Source: VXYL01 sp965243175 (GTDB lineage: Bacteria; Pseudomonadota; Gammaproteobacteria; Pseudomonadales; Azotimanducaceae). From it: a DNA stretch of 64,000 nt. This document shows, one piece after another, positions 12,479-22,042 of the stretch. The position numbers and the translations under genes were made by a program. The DNA lies in contig OZ251532.1 in assembly GCA_965243175.1 (NCBI GenBank), positions 4,712,001-4,776,000 of the forward strand, given 5' to 3'. Under the pieces are notes generated by a model. That model was given only the letters and a program-made list of their open reading frames with translations. It was not told the DNA's origin and ran no database searches. Each line of letters starts with the position of its first letter. The stretch's first letter is position 1.

Positions 12479-12500
12479 GCGCAGTGCGAGGTGGTATTCT
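12479..12500 (+). promoter_or_regulatory. putative promoter block shared by membrane paralogs
   Basis: The stretch GCGCAGTGCGAGGTGGTATTCT lies 33 bases before the first membrane gene. An equivalent block ending GAGGTGGTACTCT, also followed by a C-rich spacer and an AACGTGCC motif, lies upstream of the minus-strand paralog (27890 to 27877). TATTCT/TACTCT preceded by GG could be an extended -10. Conservation outside the coding region supports a shared ancestral promoter. Confidence 0.4.
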
Positions 12501-12532
12501 TCGCACCGCCGCTCTCAACGTGCCCCGACTTT

Positions 12533-14654
12533 ATGAAAGTGCATGAGTCCGACGCGCTGGGCCTGCGGCGGGGTTCGTCTGCCATACCGCTCGTCCTGTT
12601 GTTCCTCGCCTTGGCGACGGTGTTCCTGTTCGGCGGCGGCCGCGGCCACTTCTACCAGCACGGCCACGAAACCCACGATCACATTACCGGGAACCACCTG
12701 ACGGTGGCCATGAACATGTCGCCGGAGCACGGTTTTCTCGGCTTCTACCGCTTGATGCGGAACGAGGACGGCCACCTCGCCTACGAACCGTACAACCGCT
12801 TCCCCGTGCTCGGACATGTGCTGATCAAGCTCGCCATGCTGCCTTTCCTCGACGACGCGTCGGCGCGACTTGCCGCGGCGCGAACGCTCATGCTGGTCTT
12901 CTTCGCAGCCGCCGCGGCGTGCGCCTACCTCGCGTTGTGCAGATTGGCGGGCAACCGCTGGACCGCGTTGGCGGCGACTCTGCTGGCGTTCTCCTCGCAT
13001 TACGCGCTGTACTACAACGACATGGTCGCCACCGAGGGCGTGGTCGATCTGTTCGGACTGCTGCTGGTTCTGCACGGCATAGCGGTGTTCGCCACCGATG
13101 GGCGGTTCGGACAGTTGCTGGCGAAGACGTGCATGGCGCTGCTGCTGGGCTGGCACGTGTACGCGCTGCTGCTGCCCTTCGTGCTGCTGGGGCTGGTCGC
13201 CGCGTTCCGCCGCCGCGACAGGGAGGGCGTCCGCCGCCACTTGACGTTGGGAGCGGTCGCGTTGGCATTCGGCACGATGGTGCTCGCGGCGAACTTCACG
13301 AGAGAGTTACCTGGCGCTTGGCGGCGAGATGGCTCTGGCGGAACTGCCGTCGGTGGAATCGATGCTGCTGCGCACCGGTTTCGCGGAAGCGGCCACCCAA
13401 TTCGGAGCTGCGCACGAGCAGGATTGGCCAGCCGTGGCCGCCCGGCAGTTGAAGCGCATCGCGTGGTCGATCCCCTACGCTGTCGGCTACTTCGTCGGCG
13501 ATGGCAGGCCCGATTCCGGCATGGCCAACAAGGGTGCGCTGACCGTGGCGTTGGGCGTCCTCTTTTCCGTCTTGGTCGTGGCGGCCATCTTGGTTCTGTT
13601 TCTTTCGCCGAACACCCGCCACCGTCTCCCTTTCGCGGCGCTTGCGCTGTCCGGGCCTTGTTGGGCGTTCGGCATGCCGAACCAGTCCTACCATCCGTTC
13701 GAAGGCATGTTCGACGTCGGTATTTTCCTTGCGTTTTTTGCGCTGGTGCTGTCGCGTCTCGATCGATTGCGCGGCGGCCGAATCGGATGCTCGGTGCTGG
13801 CCGGGGTGGCGGCGGTGCCGACGTTCGCGCTGTCGAGCTTCCTCATGGCCCGGGTTACCGCGCTCGATCCCGAGCGCGTTGCGTACGAAAAGGCGTTGGC
13901 GGCAGACGCGGACTCCATCCGCGAACTGGCGGATGGGAAGACGATTCTGATTTCCAGCGTGATCGACGCGTGTCGCACGGACTGGGTGCGCGCCAATGGG
14001 AAGCGGTATTTTCAAGGCCATGTGATCGTCAAGCTCTCCAACAGACACACCGCGGACTTCGTCGTGAGCGAACGGATCGAGGGCGCCCGCACCTTGACCC
14101 CGGGCAATCGACAGGTGTTCCTCTACGAGCGCGCCAGCCTCGACGCCGCCTTGAGCCGGTACGAAAGGCATGCGGAGCAGGGCGTTCCCGTGCTGGCTTC
14201 CCCCGACTACGACATCTACTTCGTCAAGGGGGAGCGCAGGGACGAACTGCTCTATTTCCGCGACCACTGCCCGAACCATCAGTTCAAAGACCGTTTCCAT
14301 GCCCTGCGCATCATGATGGCCGGCAGTTCTCGCGTCTTCGTACACGTTTCGCCTGCCGACGCGGACGTTCTCTCGGAAGAGAGGCGGCGGTTCGGCTTCG
14401 ACGGTCTATTGGACTTCGAGCCGGCGGTGTCCGGCTGGCGGAAAGACGGCAAGTGCTACGCCGTGTGCCGTCTACCCGACTACGACATTGCCAAGATACG
14501 CGCCGGGTCGGCCACGGTCCGCTGGAGCAGCCACGGCATCCTCTCCCGCCGCACGGCAAGCCGCGAGATCATTTGGGAAGGCAGCTTCTCGCCGCACGGT
14601 GTCGCGGCAGGCGAGACCCTTCGTTCTTCGCCGGCCGCGGCGGCGTCTCGCTAA
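12533..14654 (+). pseudogene. Polytopic GT-C-like membrane protein, paralog A, with one-base frameshift
   Basis: A 706-residue protein once one base is removed, near-identical in layout to the next gene (708 residues). The N-terminal half (from ATG 12533) and C-terminal half are in different frames. The break is at the doubled T at 13307-13308 in GAGAGTTACCTGG, where paralog B has an uninterrupted E-Y-L-A-L-G-G-E. Visible parts: a first membrane helix (V-L-L-F-L-A-L-A-T-V-F-L-F-G-G-G), a long extracytoplasmic loop ending Y-N-R-F-P-V-L-G-H, about nine further hydrophobic helices, and a soluble C-terminal domain (about 14235-14510) with C...H-V-S-P-A-D-A-D-V-L and D-G-K-C-Y-A-V-C-R-L-P-D-Y-D-I. 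The topology resembles lipid-linked-sugar glycosyltransferases, but no catalytic motif is certain. It may be a true pseudogene or an assembly error. Confidence 0.75.
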
Positions 14655-14656
14655 CC

Positions 14657-16783
14657 ATGGCGTCCAACGCCCAGGGCCGGATGCGACGTCTGTCCACGGT
14701 ACCGATCTTCCTTTTGTTCCTTGCGCTGGCGACGGTGTTCTTCTTCGGTGGCGGCCGCGGCCACTCCTACCAGATCGATTCCGCCAATCACCACGACGAC
14801 CCGACGTACAACCACATGACGGTGGCACTGAACCTGTCACCGGAGCACGATTTTCTCGGTTTCCACAGCCTGACCCTTGATGAGGACGGCGACCTCACCT
14901 ACCAACCGTACAACCGCTTCCCAGTGCTTGGCCACGCACTGATCAAGCTCGCGACGCTGCCTTTTGCCGACGACGCGTCCATGCGGCTGGCGGCGGCTAG
15001 GATCCTGATGCTCGCCTTCTTCGTCGCTGTGGCGACGCTCGCCTATCTGGCCTTGTGCAGACTGACGGCCAACCGTTGGGCGGCGCTGGCAGCGACTCTG
15101 CTGGCGTTCTCCTCGTACTACGCGCTGCACTACAACGACATGGTCGCCACGCTGGGCGCGATCGATCTGTTCGGCCTGATGCTGGTTTGGCATGGCATGG
15201 CAGTGTTCGCCACCGAAGGCCGGTTCGGGCAGCTGCTGGCGAAAACGTGCGTGGCGCTGCTTCTGGGCTGGCACGTGTACGCGTTGCTGCTGCCCTATCT
15301 GCTGTTGGGGATGGTCGCCGCGTTCCGCCGCCGGGACGGGATAGGGGCGCGGCGCCATCTGACGCTGGGAGTGGTCGCGCTGACATTCGGCACGATGGTG
15401 CTCGCGACGAACTTCGCGCGTGAATACCTGGCGCTTGGCGGCGAAGTGGCGCCGACTCAGCTGCCGTCCGTGGAGTCGATGCTGATGCGCACCGGTCTCG
15501 CCGGACCGCAGGCGGAAGACGACGCGCGGGCGGGCGCCGCCGAGCGGGGCGAACGGGTTGAACGGGAGTGGCCGGCTGTAGCTGCGCGGCAGTTGAAGCG
15601 CATCGCGTGGTCGGTCCCGTACGCCGTCGGCTATTTCGTCGGCTCCGGCAAGCCGGATTCCGATCTGCCCAAGGCGCCCGCGACTGTGGTTCTGGGGCTC
15701 GTGCTCGCCGCCTTGGTCGTCGCGGTCACCGTGGTTCTGTTTCTCTCGCCGGCCGTTCGCCACCGCATCCCGCTGGTCGCGCTTGCGCTGTCCGGCCCTT
15801 GTTGGGCGTTCGGCATGCCCAACCAGTCCTGGCATCCATTCGAAGGCTTGTTCGACGTCGGCATTCCGCTCGCCTTTTTCGCGCTGTTGCTGCCGCAGCT
15901 CGATCGATTGTTCGGCGACCGTGTCGGAGCATCGATGCTCGCCGGCGTAGCCGCGGTGCCTACGTTCGCGCTGTCGAGCTTCCTCATGGCCAGAGCCACC
16001 GCTCCCGACCCCGAGCACGTCGCCTACGAACGGGCGCTGGCCGCCGATGTCGACTCCATCCGCGAACTGGCGGTAGGCAAGACGATCCTGGTCTCGGAAG
16101 CGATGGATGCCTGCAAGGACTGGAACGTCAACAGGAGGTACTACTTCACCGGCTACGTGACCGTGATGTTCTCCAACACGCGCTTCGCCGATTTCGTCGT
16201 GAGCGAACGGATCGAGGGCGCGGCCACCTTGACGCCGGCAAACCGAGTGATGTTCCTCTACGATCCCGCCAGCCACGCCGCCGCCATGAGCTGGTACGAG
16301 CGGCAAGCGACACGCGGCGTCCCGGTGCTGGATTCTCCCGACTACGATCTCTACCTCCTCGAGAGGGGCACGAGGAACGAGTTGCTCTACTTCCGCGACC
16401 ATTGCCCGGAGCATCAGATCAACGACCGCTTCTACGCCCAGAACATCCTGATGGGGGCGGGTTCGCACGTCTTCGTGCATGTCTGGCCCACCGATGCGAA
16501 CGACCTCTCCATGGACAGGCGACAGTTCGGATTCGAAGACCTGGTGGACTTCAAGCCGCTTCTGTCGGGCTGGCGGAAGGACGGCAAGTGCTACGCCGTG
16601 TGCCACCTACCCGACTACGACATCGCCAGGATAGAGGCCGGGTCCGCCACGAAGCGCAGGACAAGCTACGGCGGCATCTTGCGCCGGGCCAGCTACGACG
16701 TCACTTGGGAAGGGAGCTTCTCGCCGCGGCGGGCAGCGGGCGAAGTACCTGTTTCTCCGCCGGCCGCGGAAGAGTCCCGGTGA
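14657..16783 (+). CDS. Polytopic GT-C-like membrane protein, paralog B, with C-terminal Cys-pair domain
   Basis: A 708-residue protein starting two bases after the stop of paralog A, so the pair is a tandem duplication and probably co-transcribed. It has an N-terminal helix (F-L-L-F-L-A-L-A-T-V-F-F-F-G-G-G), a loop with H-H-D-D-P-T-Y-N-H and the conserved Y-N-R-F-P-V-L-G-H, about nine more helices to residue 440 or so, then a soluble region. Residues 570-660 form the recurring domain: L-L-Y-F-R-D-H-C, F-V-H-V-W-P-T-D-A-N-D-L, R-R-Q-F-G-F, D-G-K-C-Y-A-V-C-H-L-P-D-Y-D-I. The two cysteines are kept in all copies in the window, suggesting a disulphide outside the cytoplasm. The overall plan resembles GT39/ArnT-like enzymes; that assignment is inference. 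Confidence 0.78.
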   Translation: MASNAQGRMRRLSTVPIFLLFLALATVFFFGGGRGHSYQIDSANHHDDPTYNHMTVALNLSPEHDFLGFHSLTLDEDGDLTYQPYNRFPVLGHALIKLATLPFADDASMRLAAARILMLAFFVAVATLAYLALCRLTANRWAALAATLLAFSSYYALHYNDMVATLGAIDLFGLMLVWHGMAVFATEGRFGQLLAKTCVALLLGWHVYALLLPYLLLGMVAAFRRRDGIGARRHLTLGVVALTFGTMVLATNFAREYLALGGEVAPTQLPSVESMLMRTGLAGPQAEDDARAGAAERGERVEREWPAVAARQLKRIAWSVPYAVGYFVGSGKPDSDLPKAPATVVLGLVLAALVVAVTVVLFLSPAVRHRIPLVALALSGPCWAFGMPNQSWHPFEGLFDVGIPLAFFALLLPQLDRLFGDRVGASMLAGVAAVPTFALSSFLMARATAPDPEHVAYERALAADVDSIRELAVGKTILVSEAMDACKDWNVNRRYYFTGYVTVMFSNTRFADFVVSERIEGAATLTPANRVMFLYDPASHAAAMSWYERQATRGVPVLDSPDYDLYLLERGTRNELLYFRDHCPEHQINDRFYAQNILMGAGSHVFVHVWPTDANDLSMDRRQFGFEDLVDFKPLLSGWRKDGKCYAVCHLPDYDIARIEAGSATKRRTSYGGILRRASYDVTWEGSFSPRRAAGEVPVSPPAAEESR

Positions 16784-16864
16784 CTTCCATCACGCATCGA
16801 TCCGTGGCAACGCGCGAATCCGACGCTCGCCCGAAACCAAATGCTGGACCGCGAGCCCGGCGTG

Positions 16865-18373
16865 CTACTCCGTCACGCAGTCGAAGCTCGCCGCGTCGTC
16901 CACGTCGCCTTCGCCGTCGTATTCGGCGACTTGCGGATAGGGGCAGAGCGGCCGCGTGAAGCGCCGCGTTTGCGCCGTTTCCTCGTCGGGCGCCAAGTGC
17001 GCCATCGGCGTCGGGCCGGGCTGGGCGCCGATGATTCGATTCGGAGCGTTGCCTTCTTCGCGCCAAGCGACGATCGGCGAGACGTAGTCGGCCTGCCACG
17101 GCCCCGGGCCGCCAGCGCAATGCACCATTCCGGGCACCATGAAGAGGCGGAAGTAGTCGGCGTTCTCTTCCGCGCCGCCGAGGTCCTCCAGAAACGAGAT
17201 GGCGCGTTGCGGGCGCAGTGGATAGTCGTTCCAGCCTTGGTACATCAGCAGTTTGCCGCCCCGTTCGCGGAACTCGCTCAAGTCCGCGACGCCCACGTCC
17301 AGCGGCGCCGTGGCGTCGGCGATGCGCGCGCGGTCGGCGATTGGATCGAACTCTTCCAGATCGAACGTCGGGTCGTGGCGCATCAGCAAGGTCAGCATGT
17401 CGCCAACGCCTTCGATGATCGAGCCGGCGCCGGGCATGGCGTCGCTCGGCAGCATCCAGATGTTCCAATCGCCAGCGGCTTCGGCACCGGGCGGGACGCC
17501 GGGCGAGAGCACGTTGCCGTCCGCGTCCACCATGTCCGCGTAGACCGCCCGCGCGGTCTCGACTTGGCCCGCCGTCAGGCAACCCTCGGTTCGCCCCGCC
17601 GAACACTCCAAAGCGCCGACGTCGAACACGTCCGGCGTGCATTTGCGCGGATCGTCGATCACCCCGTCCTCCACGCCGTCGATCAGGTCGCAGGCTTCGC
17701 GGGATGCGCGGTCGAGCACGCGCAGCGCTTCCGGCGTGAGCGGGTTCGCTTGCTGTGCTCGATGCATGGCGACCATCCACGGCACGAACTCCTGGAAGCG
17801 GAACGCCGGTGCGCCGGCGATGATGCCGTCGTAGTCCTGCGGGAAGCGCAACGCCTCGAGCATCGCCGCCCGGCCGCCGTTGGAGCAGCCTTGGAAGTAG
17901 GAATAGTCGATGTCGCGTTCGTAGAAGCGCTGCACGGCCATCTTGGCGGCCTGGGTGGCCAGGTGAACGCCGCGGAAGGCGTAGTCGAGCAAGGCTTCCG
18001 GCTGTTCGTAGAAGGCGGTTCCTTCGCGGGCTTCGTGGCCGGTGTCCGTGGACGCCTGCGCGAATCCCCGCGCCAGCAGGCTGGTGGTGTCGCCGATGGT
18101 GCCGGCCGCACCGCCAACGCCGGTGAACATCAGGCGACCGTTCCAGTCTTCGAGCGGCATGGTGACCTCGAAGCGAATGGCGCGGTTCACCACGCCGCGA
18201 ACGCGGCAGTGCGCTGGCGCGGCGTCGCTTGCGGCGACGACGATGCCGGGTTCGAACGCGTGGTCGAGATCGGTGAGTCGAACCAGCTTGCGGCATTGGT
18301 CCGCGTTCGCGGCAGCCGTGGCAGCGAAGGCAATCGTAGAGAAGGCGACGACGATCGACGAGACGAGGCGCAT
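16865..18373 (-). CDS. Secreted tannase/feruloyl esterase family hydrolase
   Basis: A 502-residue exported esterase. ATG 18373 is chosen because GGGAGCGG lies just upstream and a signal peptide follows (M-R-L-V-S-S-I-V-V-A-F-S-T-I-A-F-A-A-T-A). The serine nucleophile lies in Q-G-C-S164-N-G-G, the acid in Y-Q-G-W-N-D, and the His in P-G-M-V-H-C-A-G-G, the layout of the tannase/feruloyl esterase family. The inner Cys pair next to Ser and His that bridges these residues in the family is present. It cleaves ester bonds in plant or algal phenolics; the exact substrate is open. It is convergent with the membrane gene pair and divergent from the GST gene. Confidence 0.9.
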   Translation of the reverse strand: MRLVSSIVVAFSTIAFAATAAANADQCRKLVRLTDLDHAFEPGIVVAASDAAPAHCRVRGVVNRAIRFEVTMPLEDWNGRLMFTGVGGAAGTIGDTTSLLARGFAQASTDTGHEAREGTAFYEQPEALLDYAFRGVHLATQAAKMAVQRFYERDIDYSYFQGCSNGGRAAMLEALRFPQDYDGIIAGAPAFRFQEFVPWMVAMHRAQQANPLTPEALRVLDRASREACDLIDGVEDGVIDDPRKCTPDVFDVGALECSAGRTEGCLTAGQVETARAVYADMVDADGNVLSPGVPPGAEAAGDWNIWMLPSDAMPGAGSIIEGVGDMLTLLMRHDPTFDLEEFDPIADRARIADATAPLDVGVADLSEFRERGGKLLMYQGWNDYPLRPQRAISFLEDLGGAEENADYFRLFMVPGMVHCAGGPGPWQADYVSPIVAWREEGNAPNRIIGAQPGPTPMAHLAPDEETAQTRRFTRPLCPYPQVAEYDGEGDVDDAASFDCVTE

Positions 18374-18459
18374 GTGCTCCGCTCCCTTGCAAGGCGACCG
18401 GGCGACTATACACCGTGTGCTGCGGCCACGATTCAAGGGCGCGACAGCCGCGAGCCGTG

Positions 18460-18465
18460 TAGACT
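18460..18465 (+). promoter_or_regulatory. putative -10 element (TAGACT) upstream of the GST gene
   Basis: GTGTAGACTCCGC matches the hexamer and context seen upstream of trxA (GTGTAGACTCCGC at 55620-55632), identical over 13 bases. It lies about 70 bases before the GST start, in the divergent gap with the tannase gene. Confidence 0.45.
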
Positions 18466-18536
18466 CCGCAACCCGCGAGAACCTTGGCCGCGGCGAAACC
18501 GCCACGCCGGCCTCACCCGAACACCAGGGGGAACAC

Positions 18537-19148
18537 ATGCTGAAACTGCACTTCGCGCCCAACTCCAGAGCCGGGCGCATCGTCTGGCTGCTCGAAGAGC
18601 TGGGCCTGCCCTACGAAGTGAACAAGATGGCCTTCCATCCGAAGGACCTCAAGTCGACGGAACATCGCGCCCGCCATCCGCTCGGCCGGGTGCCGGTGCT
18701 GGACGACGGCGAGGTGCGCATCTACGAATCCGGCGCCATCGTCGAATACGTTCTGGAGCGGCACGAGAACGGCGGCTTGAAGCCGGCGGTGGATTCGCCG
18801 GAGTTCCCGGCGTACTTGCAGTGGTTCCACTACTGCGAAGGCATGGTGATGCCGCCGGTGAACACCATCGTCGTGCAGACCATGCTGCTGCCGCCCGAAC
18901 GCCGCGACGAAACCGTGCTCGGCCAAGCGCAGCGCCTGCTCGGCAAGGCGCTGGCGCCGGTGGATGAACAGCTCGAAGGGCGCGACTACCTGATCGGCGA
19001 TTTCTCCGCCGCGGACGTCATGCTCGGCCACGCCTGCTTCATGAGCGACCGCCTCGGCTGCGTCGGCGAAGACATGGCGAACCTCAAGGGCTACATCGGC
19101 AGAATCACGGCGCGTCCGGCCTTCAAGACCGCCATCGAAATGCGCTGA
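18537..19148 (+). CDS. Glutathione S-transferase family protein
   Basis: A 203-residue cytoplasmic protein with the thioredoxin-fold N-domain (M-L-K-L-H-F-A-P-N-S-R-A-G-R, then R-V-P-V-L-D-D-G and I-Y-E-S-G-A-I-V-E-Y with the conserved cis-Pro and E-S glutathione-binding pair) followed by the helical C-domain (Y-L-I-G-D-F-S-A-A-D). The start is well supported by CAGGGGGA eight bases upstream. It may conjugate or reduce electrophiles with glutathione; the class and substrate are not clear. It is followed 26 bases later by the esterase gene. Confidence 0.88.
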   Translation: MLKLHFAPNSRAGRIVWLLEELGLPYEVNKMAFHPKDLKSTEHRARHPLGRVPVLDDGEVRIYESGAIVEYVLERHENGGLKPAVDSPEFPAYLQWFHYCEGMVMPPVNTIVVQTMLLPPERRDETVLGQAQRLLGKALAPVDEQLEGRDYLIGDFSAADVMLGHACFMSDRLGCVGEDMANLKGYIGRITARPAFKTAIEMR

Positions 19149-19174
19149 AGGGCGGGGCGTTGGGAGAGTCGCAC

Positions 19175-19822
19175 ATGGCGCTGGAGACCGTCGAGATCGA
19201 TGCGGAGGACGCCGCGGGAACGGTCGTCTGGCTGCACGGCCTCGGCGCCGACGGCCACGATTTCGAACCCATCGTGCCGATGCTCGACCTCGCGGCGCCG
19301 TTGCGCTTCGTCTTTCCCCATGCGCCGATGCGCAAGGTCACCATCAACGCTGGCGCCGAAATGCGCGCCTGGTACGACATCGATCCCCGGGCGCCACTCG
19401 CCGGCGCGGACGACATCCGCGGTTCGGCGGAACAGATCGAGGCGCTGGTGGACGGCGAGGAAGAGCGGGGAATTCCACGCCGCAACGTGGTGCTCGCCGG
19501 CTTCTCCCAAGGCGGCGTGATCGCGCTGCAACTCGGATTGCGTTCGCAAACCAGCTTCGCCGGCATCATGGCGCTCTCCACCTACCTGCACGACCACGAA
19601 CGCATCGCCGAGGAAGTCTCCTTCGCCAGCATCGACACGCCGATTCTCATGGCGCATGGGCAGATGGACGCGATGATTCCGATGGCGCGCGCCATCACCT
19701 CCCGCGATGCGTTGACGACGCTCGGCTACCAGGTCGAATGGCGCGAATACGGCATGGGGCACGAAGTCTCGCCGCAGGAAATCGCCGACATCTCCGCGTG
19801 GCTGAACGCCCGCTACGCTTGA
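19175..19822 (+). CDS. Phospholipase/carboxylesterase-family alpha/beta hydrolase
   Basis: A 215-residue cytoplasmic esterase. The family N-terminal motif V-V-W-L-H-G-L-G-A-D-G is present, the nucleophile is in A-G-F-S-Q-G-G, the Asp is in M-A-H-G-Q-M-D, and the His is in G-M-G-H-E-V. This is the acyl-protein-thioesterase-like family found in many gammaproteobacteria. ATG 19175 is used because GGGAGAG lies just upstream; an in-frame TTG at 19160 would add five residues. It is probably co-transcribed with the GST gene and perhaps with argC, 13 bases downstream. Confidence 0.9.
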   Translation: MALETVEIDAEDAAGTVVWLHGLGADGHDFEPIVPMLDLAAPLRFVFPHAPMRKVTINAGAEMRAWYDIDPRAPLAGADDIRGSAEQIEALVDGEEERGIPRRNVVLAGFSQGGVIALQLGLRSQTSFAGIMALSTYLHDHERIAEEVSFASIDTPILMAHGQMDAMIPMARAITSRDALTTLGYQVEWREYGMGHEVSPQEIADISAWLNARYA

Positions 19823-19835
19823 CGGTAAGCAGAAC

Positions 19836-20825
19836 GTGGCAACTGCGAACAAGCGGGCCGGCGCGAACGGCACAGAGCGCGTGGAAGTGCGCCACCGGGT
19901 CTTCATCGACGGCCAAGCCGGCACCACCGGCCTTGAACTGGCGACTCGGCTGCGCGGCCACCCGGGGGTCGAACTGCTCGCCATCGATGATCACGCCCGC
20001 AAGGATCCCGCGCACCGCCAGGAACTCTACGATGCGGCGGATGTGGCCGTGCTGTGCCTGCCGGACGATGCCGCGCGGGAAGCCGCGGCAAGCGCGCCGA
20101 ACACGCGCTTGATTGATGCCAGCACGGCGCATCGCGTTGCCGACGGCTGGACCTACGGTTTGCCTGAGTTGTCGCCGGAACAGCGCGCGGCGATTGCTGC
20201 GGCGAAGCGCGTGGCGAATCCCGGCTGCTATCCCACGGGCTTCGTGCTGAGCGTTCGCCCGCTCGTCGACGCCGGATTGCTGGCGCCGGAACTGCCGCTG
20301 CGCGTTCACGCCGTTTCCGGCTATTCGGGCGGCGGCAAGTCGCTGATCGCCAAGTACGAGGCGAACGACGCGCCGTCGTTGCGAACGCGGCCCTATGCGC
20401 TCGACCTCATGCACAAGCATCTGCCGGAAATGCGCGCCTACGCGAAGACCAAGCCGATGCCGCTTTTTTCTCCGTTCGTCGGCCACTACCATGCCGGCAT
20501 GGTGGTGCAGGTTGGTTTGTTCACGAGCGAGCTCTCCGGTGGCGCAACGGCGGAGGACGTCTTCGAGACCATCGCCGCTCGCTACGCCGGCGAACCATTC
20601 GTCCACGTCGAGGAGTTCGCGCCAACCCGTGCGTTGGACGATGGATTCCTTTCGCCGACGAGCCGCAACGGCGGCAACCATCTGGACATCCTCGTCTTCG
20701 GCCACCGCGAACAAGTGACCATCGTCAGCCGCTACGACAACCTGGGCAAAGGCGCATCCGGCGCCGCGGTGCAGAATCTGAACCTGATGCTGGGCTTGCC
20801 GGAAACTCTGGGACTCGACCCATGA
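19836..20825 (+). CDS. argC: N-acetyl-gamma-glutamyl-phosphate reductase ArgC (type 2)
   Basis: A 329-residue enzyme of arginine synthesis that reduces N-acetylglutamyl phosphate to the semialdehyde. It shows the NADP-binding start F-I-D-G-Q-A-G-T-T-G, the catalytic Cys131 in N-P-G-C-Y-P-T-G, and G-Y-S-G-G-G-K followed by the substrate-binding H-K-H-L-P-E and the G-H-Y-H-A-G-M segment. The short I-D-G-Q-A-G-T-T-G form is typical of the type 2 subgroup. The GTG start at 19836 gives about 17 residues before the first strand, so a later GTG (19881) is possible. The stop overlaps the next start (ATGA). Confidence 0.93.
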   Translation: MATANKRAGANGTERVEVRHRVFIDGQAGTTGLELATRLRGHPGVELLAIDDHARKDPAHRQELYDAADVAVLCLPDDAAREAAASAPNTRLIDASTAHRVADGWTYGLPELSPEQRAAIAAAKRVANPGCYPTGFVLSVRPLVDAGLLAPELPLRVHAVSGYSGGGKSLIAKYEANDAPSLRTRPYALDLMHKHLPEMRAYAKTKPMPLFSPFVGHYHAGMVVQVGLFTSELSGGATAEDVFETIAARYAGEPFVHVEEFAPTRALDDGFLSPTSRNGGNHLDILVFGHREQVTIVSRYDNLGKGASGAAVQNLNLMLGLPETLGLDP

Positions 20826-22042
20826 ACGATCTGCAAAGCCGGTTCGACGGCTTCAAGGGCGCCAACCTGTCGTTGGACCTCACCCGTGGCAAACCAGCCG
20901 CCGAACAACTGGACCTCGCCAACGCCCTCGACGGTTCTCTGCACGGCGACTACCGCGCCGCGGACGGCACGGACGTTCGCAACTACGGTGTGCTGCGCGG
21001 CATTCCAGAAGCGCGGGAACTCGGCGCGCGCTTTCTCGATCTGTCGCCGGAGGAAGTCATCGCCGGCGGCAACTCCAGCTTGACGCTGATGTTCTACGTG
21101 CTGGACGCGGCGATGAACGCAGGCTTGAACAGTGCGCCGTGGCGCGAACAAGGCCCAGCGAAGGCGATCTGCCCGGTGCCGGGCTACGACCGCCACTTCG
21201 CGCTGGCCGACGCCCTTGGCATGGAACTGGTCACCGCGCCGATGACCGACGACGGCCCGGACATGGAGCGGGTCGAAGAACTCGTGCGCGCAGACAGCGC
21301 GATCCGCAGCATCTGGTGCGTGCCGAAGTACTCCAACCCAACCGGCTGCGTCTATTCTGCCGACACCGTGCGCCGCCTGGCGGAACTGCCCAAGATGGCC
21401 CAGCAGCCGTTTCTGGTGCTTTGGGACAACGCCTACGCCGTTCACGATTTCGAGTTCCCGCCGGCGAAGCTCGAACCCATCCTGCCCCATGCGCGAGACG
21501 CTGGCACTGAGAACGGGATCGCGCTCTTCGCATCCACCTCGAAAGTGACCTTCGCGACTGGCGGCGTCGCTTTTCTCGGCGGCGCGGAGCCGTTTCTCGC
21601 GGCGATGGAGAAGCGGCTCTCGGTGTTCATGATCGGCGCGGACAAAGTCAACCAGCTGCGCCATGCGCGATTCCTCGGCGATCACCTGGAATCCCACATG
21701 CGCCAGCACGCCGACCTGGTGCGCCCGAAGTTCGAGGCGGTTCAGCGCGGTCTCGAACGCGGTCTCGCTGGCAGCGGCCTCGCCGAGTGGACGCGGCCAC
21801 GCGGCGGCTATTTCGTCTCGCTGAACACGTTGCCAAGGCTTGCCGCGAAAACGGTGGCGCTCGCCAAGGAACTCGGCGTCGCGTTGACGCCAGCCGGCGC
21901 AACCTTTCCGCACGGCGTCGACCCAGAGGATCGCAACATCCGCATCGCGCCGACTTTCGCGAGCCTAGAGGAAGTGGAAGCGGGCATCGACGTGCTCGCG
22001 CTGTGCATCAAACTCGCGGCCAACAGGGCGCAAAACACATGA
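20822..22042 (+). CDS. PLP-dependent aminotransferase, aspartate-aminotransferase-like subgroup Ic
   Basis: A 406-residue fold-type I aminotransferase. The N-terminus (L-D-L-T-R-G-K-P) and the sequence Y-R-A-A-D-G-T-D-V-R-N-Y-G fit a group annotated as aspartate or alanine aminotransferases that is distant from AspC. The aldimine Lys is in S-T-S-K-V-T-F; the pyridoxal-ring Asn and Asp lie in K-Y-S-N-P-T-G and V-L-W-D-N-A-Y. It overlaps argC by four bases and rhlB by four bases (ATGA each time), so translational coupling is likely. An amino-acid biosynthetic role is plausible beside argC, but the substrate is not proven. Confidence 0.85.
   Translation: MNDLQSRFDGFKGANLSLDLTRGKPAAEQLDLANALDGSLHGDYRAADGTDVRNYGVLRGIPEARELGARFLDLSPEEVIAGGNSSLTLMFYVLDAAMNAGLNSAPWREQGPAKAICPVPGYDRHFALADALGMELVTAPMTDDGPDMERVEELVRADSAIRSIWCVPKYSNPTGCVYSADTVRRLAELPKMAQQPFLVLWDNAYAVHDFEFPPAKLEPILPHARDAGTENGIALFASTSKVTFATGGVAFLGGAEPFLAAMEKRLSVFMIGADKVNQLRHARFLGDHLESHMRQHADLVRPKFEAVQRGLERGLAGSGLAEWTRPRGGYFVSLNTLPRLAAKTVALAKELGVALTPAGATFPHGVDPEDRNIRIAPTFASLEEVEAGIDVLALCIKLAANRAQNT

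Noticed and set aside
13295..13315. Homopolymer slippage as a phase-variation switch in paralog A
   Set aside because: The break is a doubled T in mixed sequence, not a long mononucleotide or short tandem repeat.
11951..16783. A single 1610-codon plus-strand frame joining the region of paralogs A and B
   Set aside because: It arises because the frameshift in paralog A puts the read-through into an antisense-like Arg-rich frame before the in-frame start of B. The homology shows two separate proteins.
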